A stretch of DNA of 64,000 nt from positions 10,344-74,343 of the forward strand of contig CAYVDN010000013.1 in assembly GCA_964450685.1 (NCBI GenBank). Reading direction: 5' to 3'. Numbering within the stretch: the stretch's first letter is position 1; every line of letters starts with the position of its first letter. Source of the stretch: JBAOHV01 sp964450685 (lineage in GTDB: Bacteria > Actinomycetota > Acidimicrobiia > Acidimicrobiales > Microtrichaceae). The position numbers and the translations under genes were made by a program. The notes below the pieces were generated by a model, which saw only the letters and a list, made by a program, of their open reading frames with translations, did not search any database and had not been told where the DNA came from. Shown one piece after another: positions 8,395-15,414 of the stretch.

Positions 8395-9447
8395 ATGCCG
8401 ACACCCACCTCCGACAGTGATGGATCGATGTTGACGACCACCGTCGTGTCGGAGCTTGGCACTCACAGGGACGCCTGGGACTCCCTCGTGGCGTCCCAGC
8501 CGCTGCCCTCACCCTTCCTGCGCAGCTGGTGGATCGACAACGCCGCCGCGGGTGAACCCGCAGTGATCATCTGCTCTGCCGCCGGAGAGCTCGTCGGTGG
8601 TGCCGTATTCGAGGTCGACCGAATCGGCGCCGGGCCCGTGTCGGTCGAGCGGATCCGCTCCCTCGGACAGGGGGTGCTTGCGCCCGACCACTTGGACCTG
8701 ATCGCAACGCCCGAGCACCACCTCGCCGTCACCCGGGCGGTCATCGCATGGCTACGACGCCGCGGCCAGCGCGTCATCGACCTGGACGGGCTGGCCGCCG
8801 ACGGAACCCTCGCAGCGATCTTCGCCCCCTACGAAGTCGGGCGAGTGGCGGCTCCGTACGCCGACCTGTCGATCGGACCGGAGAAGTACCTGGCGGACCG
8901 GCCGGGCAAGGTGCGCAGCACCGTCTCGCGTTCTGCCCGCCGCTTCGAGAAGGCGGGTGCGCGCACGGAGTTCGTCGGACCCGACGGAGCTGACGCCGCC
9001 CTCGACGACCTCGCCCGTCTGCACGATCATCGCTGGGCCGACGGCTCGCCCTTCCTCAAGGGTTGGGAACGTTGCCGAGCTGCACTCTCGGCGGGTGTGC
9101 AGACCGGTGACGTGACGCTGGCTGTGCTTCGTGACGAGCACGGCGCCTCAGTCGCGGTGGAGGTGGACCTGGTTCTCTCCGGGCGCGTCGGGTTCTACCA
9201 GGCCGGACGCCGCACGGATCGTGAGTGGCGTGGCTGTGGTTCCGTGCTGCGCGCCGATGTAATCCGTGCGTCCGTCGAGGCTGGCGCTGGCGAGTACGAC
9301 CTGCTGCGCGGTGACGAGCCCTACAAGGCCGACTGGGCTACTGACCGGCGTGAAGTCGTGCACTGCGTGATGAACAAGGGTCCACTGGCCGCCCTCGCCA
9401 CCCGTGCCCGGGCACGCAAGCACGACAGGGCGCGCCCGAACCCCTGA
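8395..9447 (+). CDS. GNAT-family acetyltransferase, CelD/BcsL-like
   Basis: A soluble 350-residue protein of the two-domain GNAT/FemAB-like type often found in exopolysaccharide and cellulose gene clusters (Acetyltransf_6). Supporting features are an N-terminal acyl-binding domain (PSPFLRSWWIDN), a Lys/Arg-rich connector around RPGKVRSTVSRSARRFEK, and a C-terminal block with LSGRVGFYQAGRRTDREWRGCGSVLRADVI and YDLLRGDEPYKADWA, characteristic of the family. It probably acylates a polysaccharide precursor. The ATG at 8395 is used, but 8428 is also possible. It is transcribed away from the sugar transferase operon. Confidence 0.8.
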   Translation: MPTPTSDSDGSMLTTTVVSELGTHRDAWDSLVASQPLPSPFLRSWWIDNAAAGEPAVIICSAAGELVGGAVFEVDRIGAGPVSVERIRSLGQGVLAPDHLDLIATPEHHLAVTRAVIAWLRRRGQRVIDLDGLAADGTLAAIFAPYEVGRVAAPYADLSIGPEKYLADRPGKVRSTVSRSARRFEKAGARTEFVGPDGADAALDDLARLHDHRWADGSPFLKGWERCRAALSAGVQTGDVTLAVLRDEHGASVAVEVDLVLSGRVGFYQAGRRTDREWRGCGSVLRADVIRASVEAGAGEYDLLRGDEPYKADWATDRREVVHCVMNKGPLAALATRARARKHDRARPNP

Positions 9448-9507
9448 CCACCTGAACCACGCATCGCCCGAACCGCTCATCGCCCGAACCACTCAGCAGC
9501 GCACCGC

Positions 9508-10974
9508 TCAGCCGCGCACCTTGGCGATCAGGTCGGTCACCTCGCCACGAGCCCCGCGACTGAGACCGACAGCGACAAGTCCGCCGAGCCCACCGGCCAG
9601 CACGATCATCACCAGCGAGACGAATCCGCCGTCTGTCGACAACCTCACCGGCAACGCGGTGATGAGCACACCTGCTGTGACCGTGAGACCAGGGACGAGC
9701 GCTGCGAGGACGCTGCGCGTGGACGCATCCACGATGTTGTCGACCACGATCTGGCGGATGACCGTGAACACCGCGGCGACGACCAGGTGGACCACGGCCA
9801 CCCAGACCACGCCGTGCGGCGCGGCGAACCACATCGCGACGAGCATCACCGGCACCATCACCGCGTTGATCCTGACCATCACCCCGGGACGCCCGATGGC
9901 GAAGAGCAGGTCGCCCGTAGCGAAGCCCAGGCCCGCGAAGCAGCCGGCGATCGAGAGCACCTCCATCGTCGACGTCGCCACCTCGGCGGTCGTGCCGTCG
10001 AGGCCGTACATGAGTCCGATCGCGTCACGTGCGACGAGGGCCAAACCCACCCCGACCGGCAGCGAGAACAGCGCCACGAGCCTCAACGCCTTGTAGAGGG
10101 CGTCGCGCATCTCGATCTTCCCCTCGGCCCGGATGCGCGAGTACATCGGGAAGAGCACCGCCGACATGGCGTTCAGCTGCGCCCCCAGCACGAACTCCGG
10201 CAGCCTGAACGCCTGGTAGTACTGCGGGTACTGGTCGGGGCGCCTGTTGCCGACGACGACGTAGTCACCGTTGAGCGACAGCACTCCGAGCAGTCGGGAA
10301 CCGGCCATGCGCCACGCGTACGCGAACAGCTCCTTGGCGATGGTCAGGTCCCACGAGAAGTTCGGACGGAACCGCATGAAGAACCACGTCAAGGTCATCC
10401 AGGCGAAGTAGGCGCCCAGAAGGCCTATCAGCACGGCCCACGCCCCGAACCCCGCCAGAGCCAGGGAGATCGTCAGCACGAAGCGCGTCATGTCCCTGAT
10501 GACCTCGACGACGGCTCTCGACCTGAAGTCCATCGACCGGACGAAGAGCGACCAAGGGATGGCGGTGCATCCCGACATGACCACGACCACGGCGAGGAGC
10601 CTGAACACCGTCGTGTAGCCGGGCAACTTGAAATAGGCGGTCACGACCGGCGCCAGCAGCAGGGTGACGGACGCCAGGACGACAGTTATGCCCAGCGTCG
10701 CGGTGAACGCGACCTGCACGCGGCGGGTGATCCCCTCCTCCTGCTCGTAGACCAGAGCTGCGCCCAGGCCCATGTCGAGCGCGTTGTCCAGGTAGTAGGT
10801 CAGCACCATGAGTGTGACCATCACGGCGTACTCGGTGGGTTCGAGCACGCGGGCGAGCACCGCGGCGAGCACCAGCGCCGACACGTAGCGGGTGGCAACC
10901 CCGACGTTCGCCCAGAGGAAGCCTCGTGATGCTGCAGTCCCGACGGACTGCCCGCTCGAGTCCGACGCGCCCAT
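9508..10974 (-). CDS. Polysaccharide flippase/export protein (Wzx/MOP family)
   Basis: A 488-residue integral membrane protein with about 14 predicted helices, of the polysaccharide biosynthesis (MOP flippase) family. It should flip the lipid-linked repeat unit across the cytoplasmic membrane. Typical features are the N-terminal SRGFLWANVGVATRYVSALVLA helix followed by ARVLEPTEYAVMV, and GTCAIPWSLF-like and AYAWRMAGSRLLGVLSLNGDYVVVGN blocks that resemble WzxC-type exporters. It lies 3 bp downstream of the Wzz-like gene on the same strand, so the two form a unit. Confidence 0.88.
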   Translation of the reverse strand: MGASDSSGQSVGTAASRGFLWANVGVATRYVSALVLAAVLARVLEPTEYAVMVTLMVLTYYLDNALDMGLGAALVYEQEEGITRRVQVAFTATLGITVVLASVTLLLAPVVTAYFKLPGYTTVFRLLAVVVVMSGCTAIPWSLFVRSMDFRSRAVVEVIRDMTRFVLTISLALAGFGAWAVLIGLLGAYFAWMTLTWFFMRFRPNFSWDLTIAKELFAYAWRMAGSRLLGVLSLNGDYVVVGNRRPDQYPQYYQAFRLPEFVLGAQLNAMSAVLFPMYSRIRAEGKIEMRDALYKALRLVALFSLPVGVGLALVARDAIGLMYGLDGTTAEVATSTMEVLSIAGCFAGLGFATGDLLFAIGRPGVMVRINAVMVPVMLVAMWFAAPHGVVWVAVVHLVVAAVFTVIRQIVVDNIVDASTRSVLAALVPGLTVTAGVLITALPVRLSTDGGFVSLVMIVLAGGLGGLVAVGLSRGARGEVTDLIAKVRG

Positions 10975-10977
10975 ACC

Positions 10978-12324
10978 TCAGCGACGCAGGACGATCACAC
11001 CGGATGCACCGGTGCTGAAGGACCGCAGCGCGTCACCGGCGGATCGGGCGTCGTTTAGAGGGGTCTCCCCCTCGGTGACGACCATCAGGGTCGCATCGGC
11101 GAGCGAGAGGAGCTGCGACGTGGGGACGGGACCGGGCAGTCGCGGCCCGTTGACGACGATCACGTAGCGACCGGCGAGCCCCTCGAGCACACGGTGGAAC
11201 GTCGAGCGCATCCGCAGAACGTTGCGGCTCGTGTCGACTCCGGCTGGCAGGAACCGAACCATGCCGTCAGGAGCGCGCAGGTCCTGGACCGACGGGGGCA
11301 ACTGGTCTCCGTTGACCGACAGCAGCGCCGCTTCGGGTTCCAGGTGTCCTGCCAGGCACTCTGCCAGGCCGGCGACGTCGTGGGTGCGCAGCAACCCGGT
11401 GAGCACGCCCTGGTCCAGGTCGGCGTCGATGAGCGCAACGGGCTGTCCGAAGCTGCGCGCGATCGTGCACGCCAGGGCGAGCGACAGCTCGGCACGCTCG
11501 ACTCCCGCGCCTGAACCGACGAGGACGAGCCGGTGCACCGGTTCGTTCAGGCTCAGTCGTTCGACTGCTGCCACGACCCCCGAGACGGAGTCCTGCGGGT
11601 TGGCTCCCCTGGCTCCCAGCGCCGGCACCTTCGCCAGGATCGGCAGGTCGAGTGCATCGGTGATGTCCTGGGCGGACTCGACGACCGGCCGGCGCAGGTT
11701 CAGCACCAGGAAGGTCAGGAACGGAACGAGTCCACCGAGCAGGGCCCCGAACAGAACGGCGAACCACACGGGGAAACTCGCCGTGCTCTGCAGCGGTCGG
11801 CTGAACAGCTCCTGGAAGATCGGGCCCTGGATCCGCTGCTCGACCGGGATGTCGCTCTGCGCGTCGTTGAACACCGAGTAGAGGGCGGGAATCACCTGGG
11901 CGGAGACCTGCTCGGAGACCTCCTTGTCGGGGTTGGTGACGATGATGTCCATGAACGGCGACTCGGGCGACCGGTCGGTGCTGATCATGGCGCTGATCTG
12001 GTCGATCGACTGGGGCAGGTCGCCGCGCTCCTTCACCGCCGCGGCCAGACCCTTGGACTTGACGATCGACTCGAGCGCCCGGTTCAGGACCTCGCTGTCG
12101 GTCGGGTTGGTGCCGGACACGGCGATGATCGAGCGGGTCGTCTTGTACTGAGGCGGATTGACCGCTGCGAGCGCTCCGGCAAGGGCCGCGACGAGCACCG
12201 AGCAGAGGACGACGACCATGACCTGTCGCCGGCTGAGGCGCGCCGAACGGCGCATCTCGGTTGCCGGAACAGGTTCGGGCACGTGTGTGGCAACCGCATT
12301 CGGCGATGTGCGCATCGGGGTCAT
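10978..12324 (-). CDS. Wzz/BY-kinase-like chain-length protein with degenerate P-loop
   Basis: The 448-residue protein has the layout of a polysaccharide co-polymerase fused to a tyrosine autokinase. There is a cytoplasmic start, TM1 at about 34-54, an extracytoplasmic domain, TM2 at about 184-207 with PVWFAVLFGALLGGLVP, and a cytoplasmic ATPase-like domain. The second nucleotide motif is kept (ALIDADLDQG, about residues 297-306). The expected GxxxxGK(S/T) is replaced by LVGSGAGVERAEL (about 268-280) with no Lys, and there is no Tyr-rich tail. It therefore probably controls chain length without kinase activity. It lies directly upstream of the flippase gene. Confidence 0.85.
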   Translation of the reverse strand: MTPMRTSPNAVATHVPEPVPATEMRRSARLSRRQVMVVVLCSVLVAALAGALAAVNPPQYKTTRSIIAVSGTNPTDSEVLNRALESIVKSKGLAAAVKERGDLPQSIDQISAMISTDRSPESPFMDIIVTNPDKEVSEQVSAQVIPALYSVFNDAQSDIPVEQRIQGPIFQELFSRPLQSTASFPVWFAVLFGALLGGLVPFLTFLVLNLRRPVVESAQDITDALDLPILAKVPALGARGANPQDSVSGVVAAVERLSLNEPVHRLVLVGSGAGVERAELSLALACTIARSFGQPVALIDADLDQGVLTGLLRTHDVAGLAECLAGHLEPEAALLSVNGDQLPPSVQDLRAPDGMVRFLPAGVDTSRNVLRMRSTFHRVLEGLAGRYVIVVNGPRLPGPVPTSQLLSLADATLMVVTEGETPLNDARSAGDALRSFSTGASGVIVLRR

Positions 12325-12485
12325 GTGGACCGCTCGTCTCCTTCTCGGGCCAGCTGGACCACCCGCTGCTGCCCTTCCCTTCGGCCATCGGCCGACGTCG
12401 CAGTGTACCGGCCGCTCCGCGCCGAAAGAATCCGGCTGGGACTCTGCTCATACCGACGACAGCCGATCGCGAGAAGCTGCTCGTC

Positions 12486-12515
12486 TTGAGTCTGGCACCG
12501 GCCGCGCCGTAGAGT
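12486..12515 (+). promoter_or_regulatory. Promoter of the bS22 gene
   Basis: -35 TTGAGT (12486-12491), 18-bp spacer, -10 TAGAGT (12510-12515); the ATG of the bS22 gene follows after 10 nt, so the leader is absent or only a few bases. The rest of 12325-12485, between the divergent genes, shows no other clear element. Confidence 0.5.
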
Positions 12516-12525
12516 CCGCATCGCC

Positions 12526-12627
12526 ATGGGCTCACTCATCAAGAAGCGCCGTAAGCGCATGCGGAAGAAGAAGCACAAGAAGCTGCTGAGGCGTACGCGC
12601 CACCAGCGCCGAGCACGCGGCAAGTAG
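12526..12627 (+). CDS. Ribosomal protein bS22 (AURKAIP1/COX24-domain miniprotein)
   Basis: A 33-codon gene starting MGSLIKKRRKRMRKKKHK and ending RRARGK, almost entirely Lys and Arg. It matches the highly conserved actinobacterial AURKAIP1/COX24-domain miniprotein identified in mycobacterial ribosome structures as small-subunit protein bS22. It should bind rRNA in the 30S subunit near the decoding/mRNA region. It is easily missed because of its size. It has its own promoter with a near-leaderless start and is convergent with ispE, whose stop codon lies 3 bp beyond its own. Confidence 0.9.
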   Translation: MGSLIKKRRKRMRKKKHKKLLRRTRHQRRARGK

Positions 12628-12630
12628 GCC

Positions 12631-13341
12631 CTAGAACGCCTCGGTCGTGCGGGCCACGACGTGGCCTTCACCCTCGAACGCTCCTTCGACGAACCAGGTC
12701 GAACCGCTTCCCGCCAGCCGGGGCCGTTGCTCTGTGAGAGCCGCGAAGCGATCCCGGTGCTCGGCAAGTTCGGGGTATTCGGCCAGGGCAGCTGCTTCGA
12801 GATCGTTGCCGTTGTCACCCTCGGGTCCTCCCAGCGCATCCCAGCGCCGGTAGACCGCCGGAGTCGAGCAGTGCAGCGGTGGGGTGAACAGCGTGAACGT
12901 CCGCTCCCTGAACGGCAGCGGTTCGATCCTCTCCCCGATCCCCTGGACGCGTGACCGTCCTCCCCTCAGGCAGAAGGCGACGTCCGCCCCCAGCCCCACC
13001 GCTCGGAGCGGGTCCATCTGACCCGCCCAGCGAAGGATCGCTGCTGCATCGGAACTGCCTCCGCCCAGTCCGGCACCGGCAGGGACCCGCTTGTGCAACC
13101 GCACTCCGACGCGGCGCTCGGCCAGGGCCAGCGCCCGCACGACCAGGTCGTCGTCCGGCGCGGGTGACTCGACGTTGTCGCGCACCACGGTCACCCCGTC
13201 TCCGGCCGGGTCGACCTCGAGAAGGTCGCCGAAGTCGAGCGACACCATCTCGGCATCGATCAGGTGGTAGCCGTCGTCACGCACTCCGGTGACGCGCAGC
13301 GAGATGGTCAGCTTCGCCGGCGCGAACAGGTCTGTTCCCAC
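12631..13341 (-). CDS. ispE: 4-diphosphocytidyl-2-C-methyl-D-erythritol kinase, compact form
   Basis: Phosphorylates CDP-methylerythritol in the MEP pathway to isoprenoids. It is a GHMP kinase with APAKLT near the N-terminus (usually PAKLN, holding the catalytic Lys), the ATP loop PAGAGLGGGSSDAA, a GADVAFCLRGG segment (usually GADVPF) and a final LAGSGSTWF. From the GTG at 13341 it has only 236 residues, against 280-310 in most IspE proteins, with shortened regions between the motifs. The longer upstream frame overlaps rsmA and is unlikely to be used. It is downstream of rsmA, the usual rsmA-ispE pairing. Confidence 0.9.
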   Translation of the reverse strand: MGTDLFAPAKLTISLRVTGVRDDGYHLIDAEMVSLDFGDLLEVDPAGDGVTVVRDNVESPAPDDDLVVRALALAERRVGVRLHKRVPAGAGLGGGSSDAAAILRWAGQMDPLRAVGLGADVAFCLRGGRSRVQGIGERIEPLPFRERTFTLFTPPLHCSTPAVYRRWDALGGPEGDNGNDLEAAALAEYPELAEHRDRFAALTEQRPRLAGSGSTWFVEGAFEGEGHVVARTTEAF

Positions 13342-13351
13342 GGGCGGCAGA

Positions 13352-14188
13352 CTAACGCTGCCGAGCCGCCTGCAGATCGGCCCAGTCCCGCACCGAGAGC
13401 TGCTCGGGTCGCAGGCGGGGGTCGATCCCTGCCGTCTCGAACGCTTCGGCGGGCACGACCGAGCCGATTGTCGAACGCAGCATCTTGCGGCGCTGGCGGT
13501 ACGCGGTGGCAGCAAGATCGATGACTGCCGCTCCGTCCACGTCCTCACGCGGAGGTGGTCGGCGGGTGATGCCGACCACCGCCGAGGTCACCCGCGGCCG
13601 CGGGACGAACACGTCGGGATCGACCGTCGCCAGGATCTCTGCGTGTGCCCACCACGCGACTCTGATCGAGGGGATACCGACCGTGCGACCACCGGGGCCG
13701 GCGACCAGGCGTTCAGCCACCTCCTGCTGGACCATGATCACCGCTCTTTCCACCTGCGGTGCCCCTTCGAGCACCGACATGAGGATCGGAACCGCGACGT
13801 TGTATGGCAGGTTCGCCGCCATCACCCACTGGGCCCCGCCGTCGTCATCACCTTGCGCGAGAAGCTCGGACCAGTCCAGGCCGAGCGCGTCCGCCTCCAC
13901 GACCCTCACCCGGTCCGCCGCACGTGAACTGAGGACCCCTCGGAGCACCGGGAGCAGCTGACGGTCCTTCTCGACGGCCAGTACATCCGCTCCTGTCGCT
14001 GCCAACGCCAGAGTCAGCGAACCGAGGCCCGGACCGATCTCGAGCACCCTGTCTCCGACGCCCACCTGCGCCAGGCTGGCGATCCGCTCGACGGTTCCGG
14101 GGTCGACCACGAAGTTCTGGCCCAGGGACCGTCTGGCATCGAGGCCGTGGGACTCGAGCAGCTGGGTGGCCTCACGGGCGTCGAGCAT
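13352..14188 (-). CDS. rsmA: 16S rRNA dimethyladenosine transferase
   Basis: Dimethylates two adjacent adenosines (A1518/A1519 in E. coli) at the 3' end of 16S rRNA during 30S maturation, using S-adenosylmethionine. The 278-residue protein has the RsmA start (RRSLGQNFVVD), the SAM loop VLEIGPGLGSLT, acidic VEKD, the catalytic NLPYNV motif and the C-terminal RRKMLRST helix. The ATG at 14188 is chosen because the upstream extension is low-complexity and overlaps the preceding gene. It is part of tatD - unknown - rsmA - ispE, with a single base between it and the preceding stop. Confidence 0.96.
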   Translation of the reverse strand: MLDAREATQLLESHGLDARRSLGQNFVVDPGTVERIASLAQVGVGDRVLEIGPGLGSLTLALAATGADVLAVEKDRQLLPVLRGVLSSRAADRVRVVEADALGLDWSELLAQGDDDGGAQWVMAANLPYNVAVPILMSVLEGAPQVERAVIMVQQEVAERLVAGPGGRTVGIPSIRVAWWAHAEILATVDPDVFVPRPRVTSAVVGITRRPPPREDVDGAAVIDLAATAYRQRRKMLRSTIGSVVPAEAFETAGIDPRLRPEQLSVRDWADLQAARQR

Positions 14189-14189
14189 C

Positions 14190-14531
14190 TCAGTCCCCGC
14201 CCGCGGACGACGACGTGGTGCTGCGTGGACGGGTGGTGGTCGTAGGCGGCAGCGTCGTGACGGTGACCACCGGGCGCCGGTCCGAGTAGCGACTCGACTG
14301 CTTCGGATACCAGTCAGGGGCGAGCACGATCGACGTCGTGGTCGTCTCTTCGACGGTGTCGGACCCGCTCGTGGTCGTGGATGACTCGACCGTGGGGCTC
14401 GACGCGTCCCCGCTCGGCGATTCCCCGTCTCCGCCCACACAGGTCCGCAGGCCCAGAACTGCCAACGCCAGCAGCGTCGCTGCGATCCCAGCCATGATCC
14501 GCGGTGGCGGCAGATGCCACGTGTCGACCAT
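14190..14531 (-). CDS. Unknown single-pass membrane protein with Thr/Ser-rich tail
   Basis: Not recognised. From the ATG at 14531 it is a 113-residue protein: a short cytoplasmic start (MVDTWHLPPPR), one membrane segment at about residues 12-28, then an extracellular tail rich in Ser and Thr (runs such as STTTSG, ETTTTS and TTTTRP). Such tails occur on cell-surface anchors. It lies between tatD and rsmA with spacings of 22 bp and 1 bp, so it is co-transcribed. In several actinobacteria this slot holds a resuscitation factor or LysM-type gene; no such domain is visible here. Confidence 0.6.
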   Translation of the reverse strand: MVDTWHLPPPRIMAGIAATLLALAVLGLRTCVGGDGESPSGDASSPTVESSTTTSGSDTVEETTTTSIVLAPDWYPKQSSRYSDRRPVVTVTTLPPTTTTRPRSTTSSSAGGD

Positions 14532-14553
14532 CACCGACGTCCCGGCGCGCTGA

Positions 14554-15414
14554 TCACCGCAGGTCCAGGGAGTAGAAGTCAACCGCGGTCGCGGTCGTCA
14601 CCCGCGCAACCTCCGAAACCTCCACGCCGTGCAGCTCGGCCACCCCCGCGCCGACGTGAGCGACCCAGGCGGGCCGGTTCGGCTTGCCGCGGTGTGGCAC
14701 CGGTGCCAGGTACGGCGAGTCGGTCTCCACCATGAGACGGTCCAACGGCGCCGAGGCGACCGCTTCGCGAAGCTCCCTCGCGCTGGGGAACGTGACTATC
14801 CCGCTCACGGACAGCACCGCTCCCCGATCCAGGCACAGCTCGGCCTCCCGCGGACCACCGGTGAAGCAGTGGAACACGGTCCTGGCCGGCATGCCGACGT
14901 CATCGAGCACCGCGAAGGTGTCGTCCCATGCGTCGCGGGTGTGGATGACGAGCGGCAGTCCCACATCGTTGGCCAGAGCCACCTGTTCGGCGAACACGTT
15001 TCGCTGGACCTGCCGGGGCGAGTGGTCGTAGTGGTAGTCCAGACCGCACTCGCCGATCGCCACGAGCTTGCGGCGATGCTCCTCATCGATGGCAATCGCC
15101 TCGGCGACGACGTCGCGCAACTCCACGATGCCCTCGGTCGCATCGTGGGGGTGCACTCCCGCGGTAGCCCACAGATCATGGTGTGCTCGCGCGGAGCTGA
15201 TGCAGTCCCTGGAGCTCGCTGCGTCGGTCCCCACCACCACCATCGCGACAACGCCGTTGGCACGGGCGTCCTCGAGTACGACGTCGAGTGGCTCGGCATC
15301 GGCGCCGCGCGCTCCCACACCGGGGTGGCAGTGGTTGTCGACCCACCGTGGGGTTGGTCCGGGCGAGAGGGACCCGGCGTCCTGCGGAGTCTCCCCCGGG
15401 GGCCGCTCAGCCAT
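14554..15414 (-). CDS. tatD: TatD-family metal-dependent hydrolase (DNase)
   Basis: A 286-residue amidohydrolase-fold nuclease acting on DNA 3' ends; the exact biological substrate is uncertain in the family. Metal ligands are visible in order: the DNHCHPG start (HxH), GECGLDYHYD, VIHTRDA, the HCFTG motif and the conserved ETDSPYLAP. The ATG at 15414 overlaps the 3' end of the large Wzy-Wzz fusion gene by 8 bp. It therefore appears to be in one transcript with the polysaccharide genes upstream and rsmA-ispE downstream. Confidence 0.93.
   Translation of the reverse strand: MAERPPGETPQDAGSLSPGPTPRWVDNHCHPGVGARGADAEPLDVVLEDARANGVVAMVVVGTDAASSRDCISSARAHHDLWATAGVHPHDATEGIVELRDVVAEAIAIDEEHRRKLVAIGECGLDYHYDHSPRQVQRNVFAEQVALANDVGLPLVIHTRDAWDDTFAVLDDVGMPARTVFHCFTGGPREAELCLDRGAVLSVSGIVTFPSARELREAVASAPLDRLMVETDSPYLAPVPHRGKPNRPAWVAHVGAGVAELHGVEVSEVARVTTATAVDFYSLDLR

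Noticed and set aside
8150..8512. 121-residue N-terminal extension of the sugar transferase
   Set aside because: Arg-rich, overlaps the divergent GNAT gene, and a good promoter (8258-8286) lies inside it.
9448..9507. Short imperfect direct repeats (ATCGCCCGAACC) between convergent genes
   Set aside because: Only two units with no spacers of constant size; neither a CRISPR nor a hairpin terminator can be supported.
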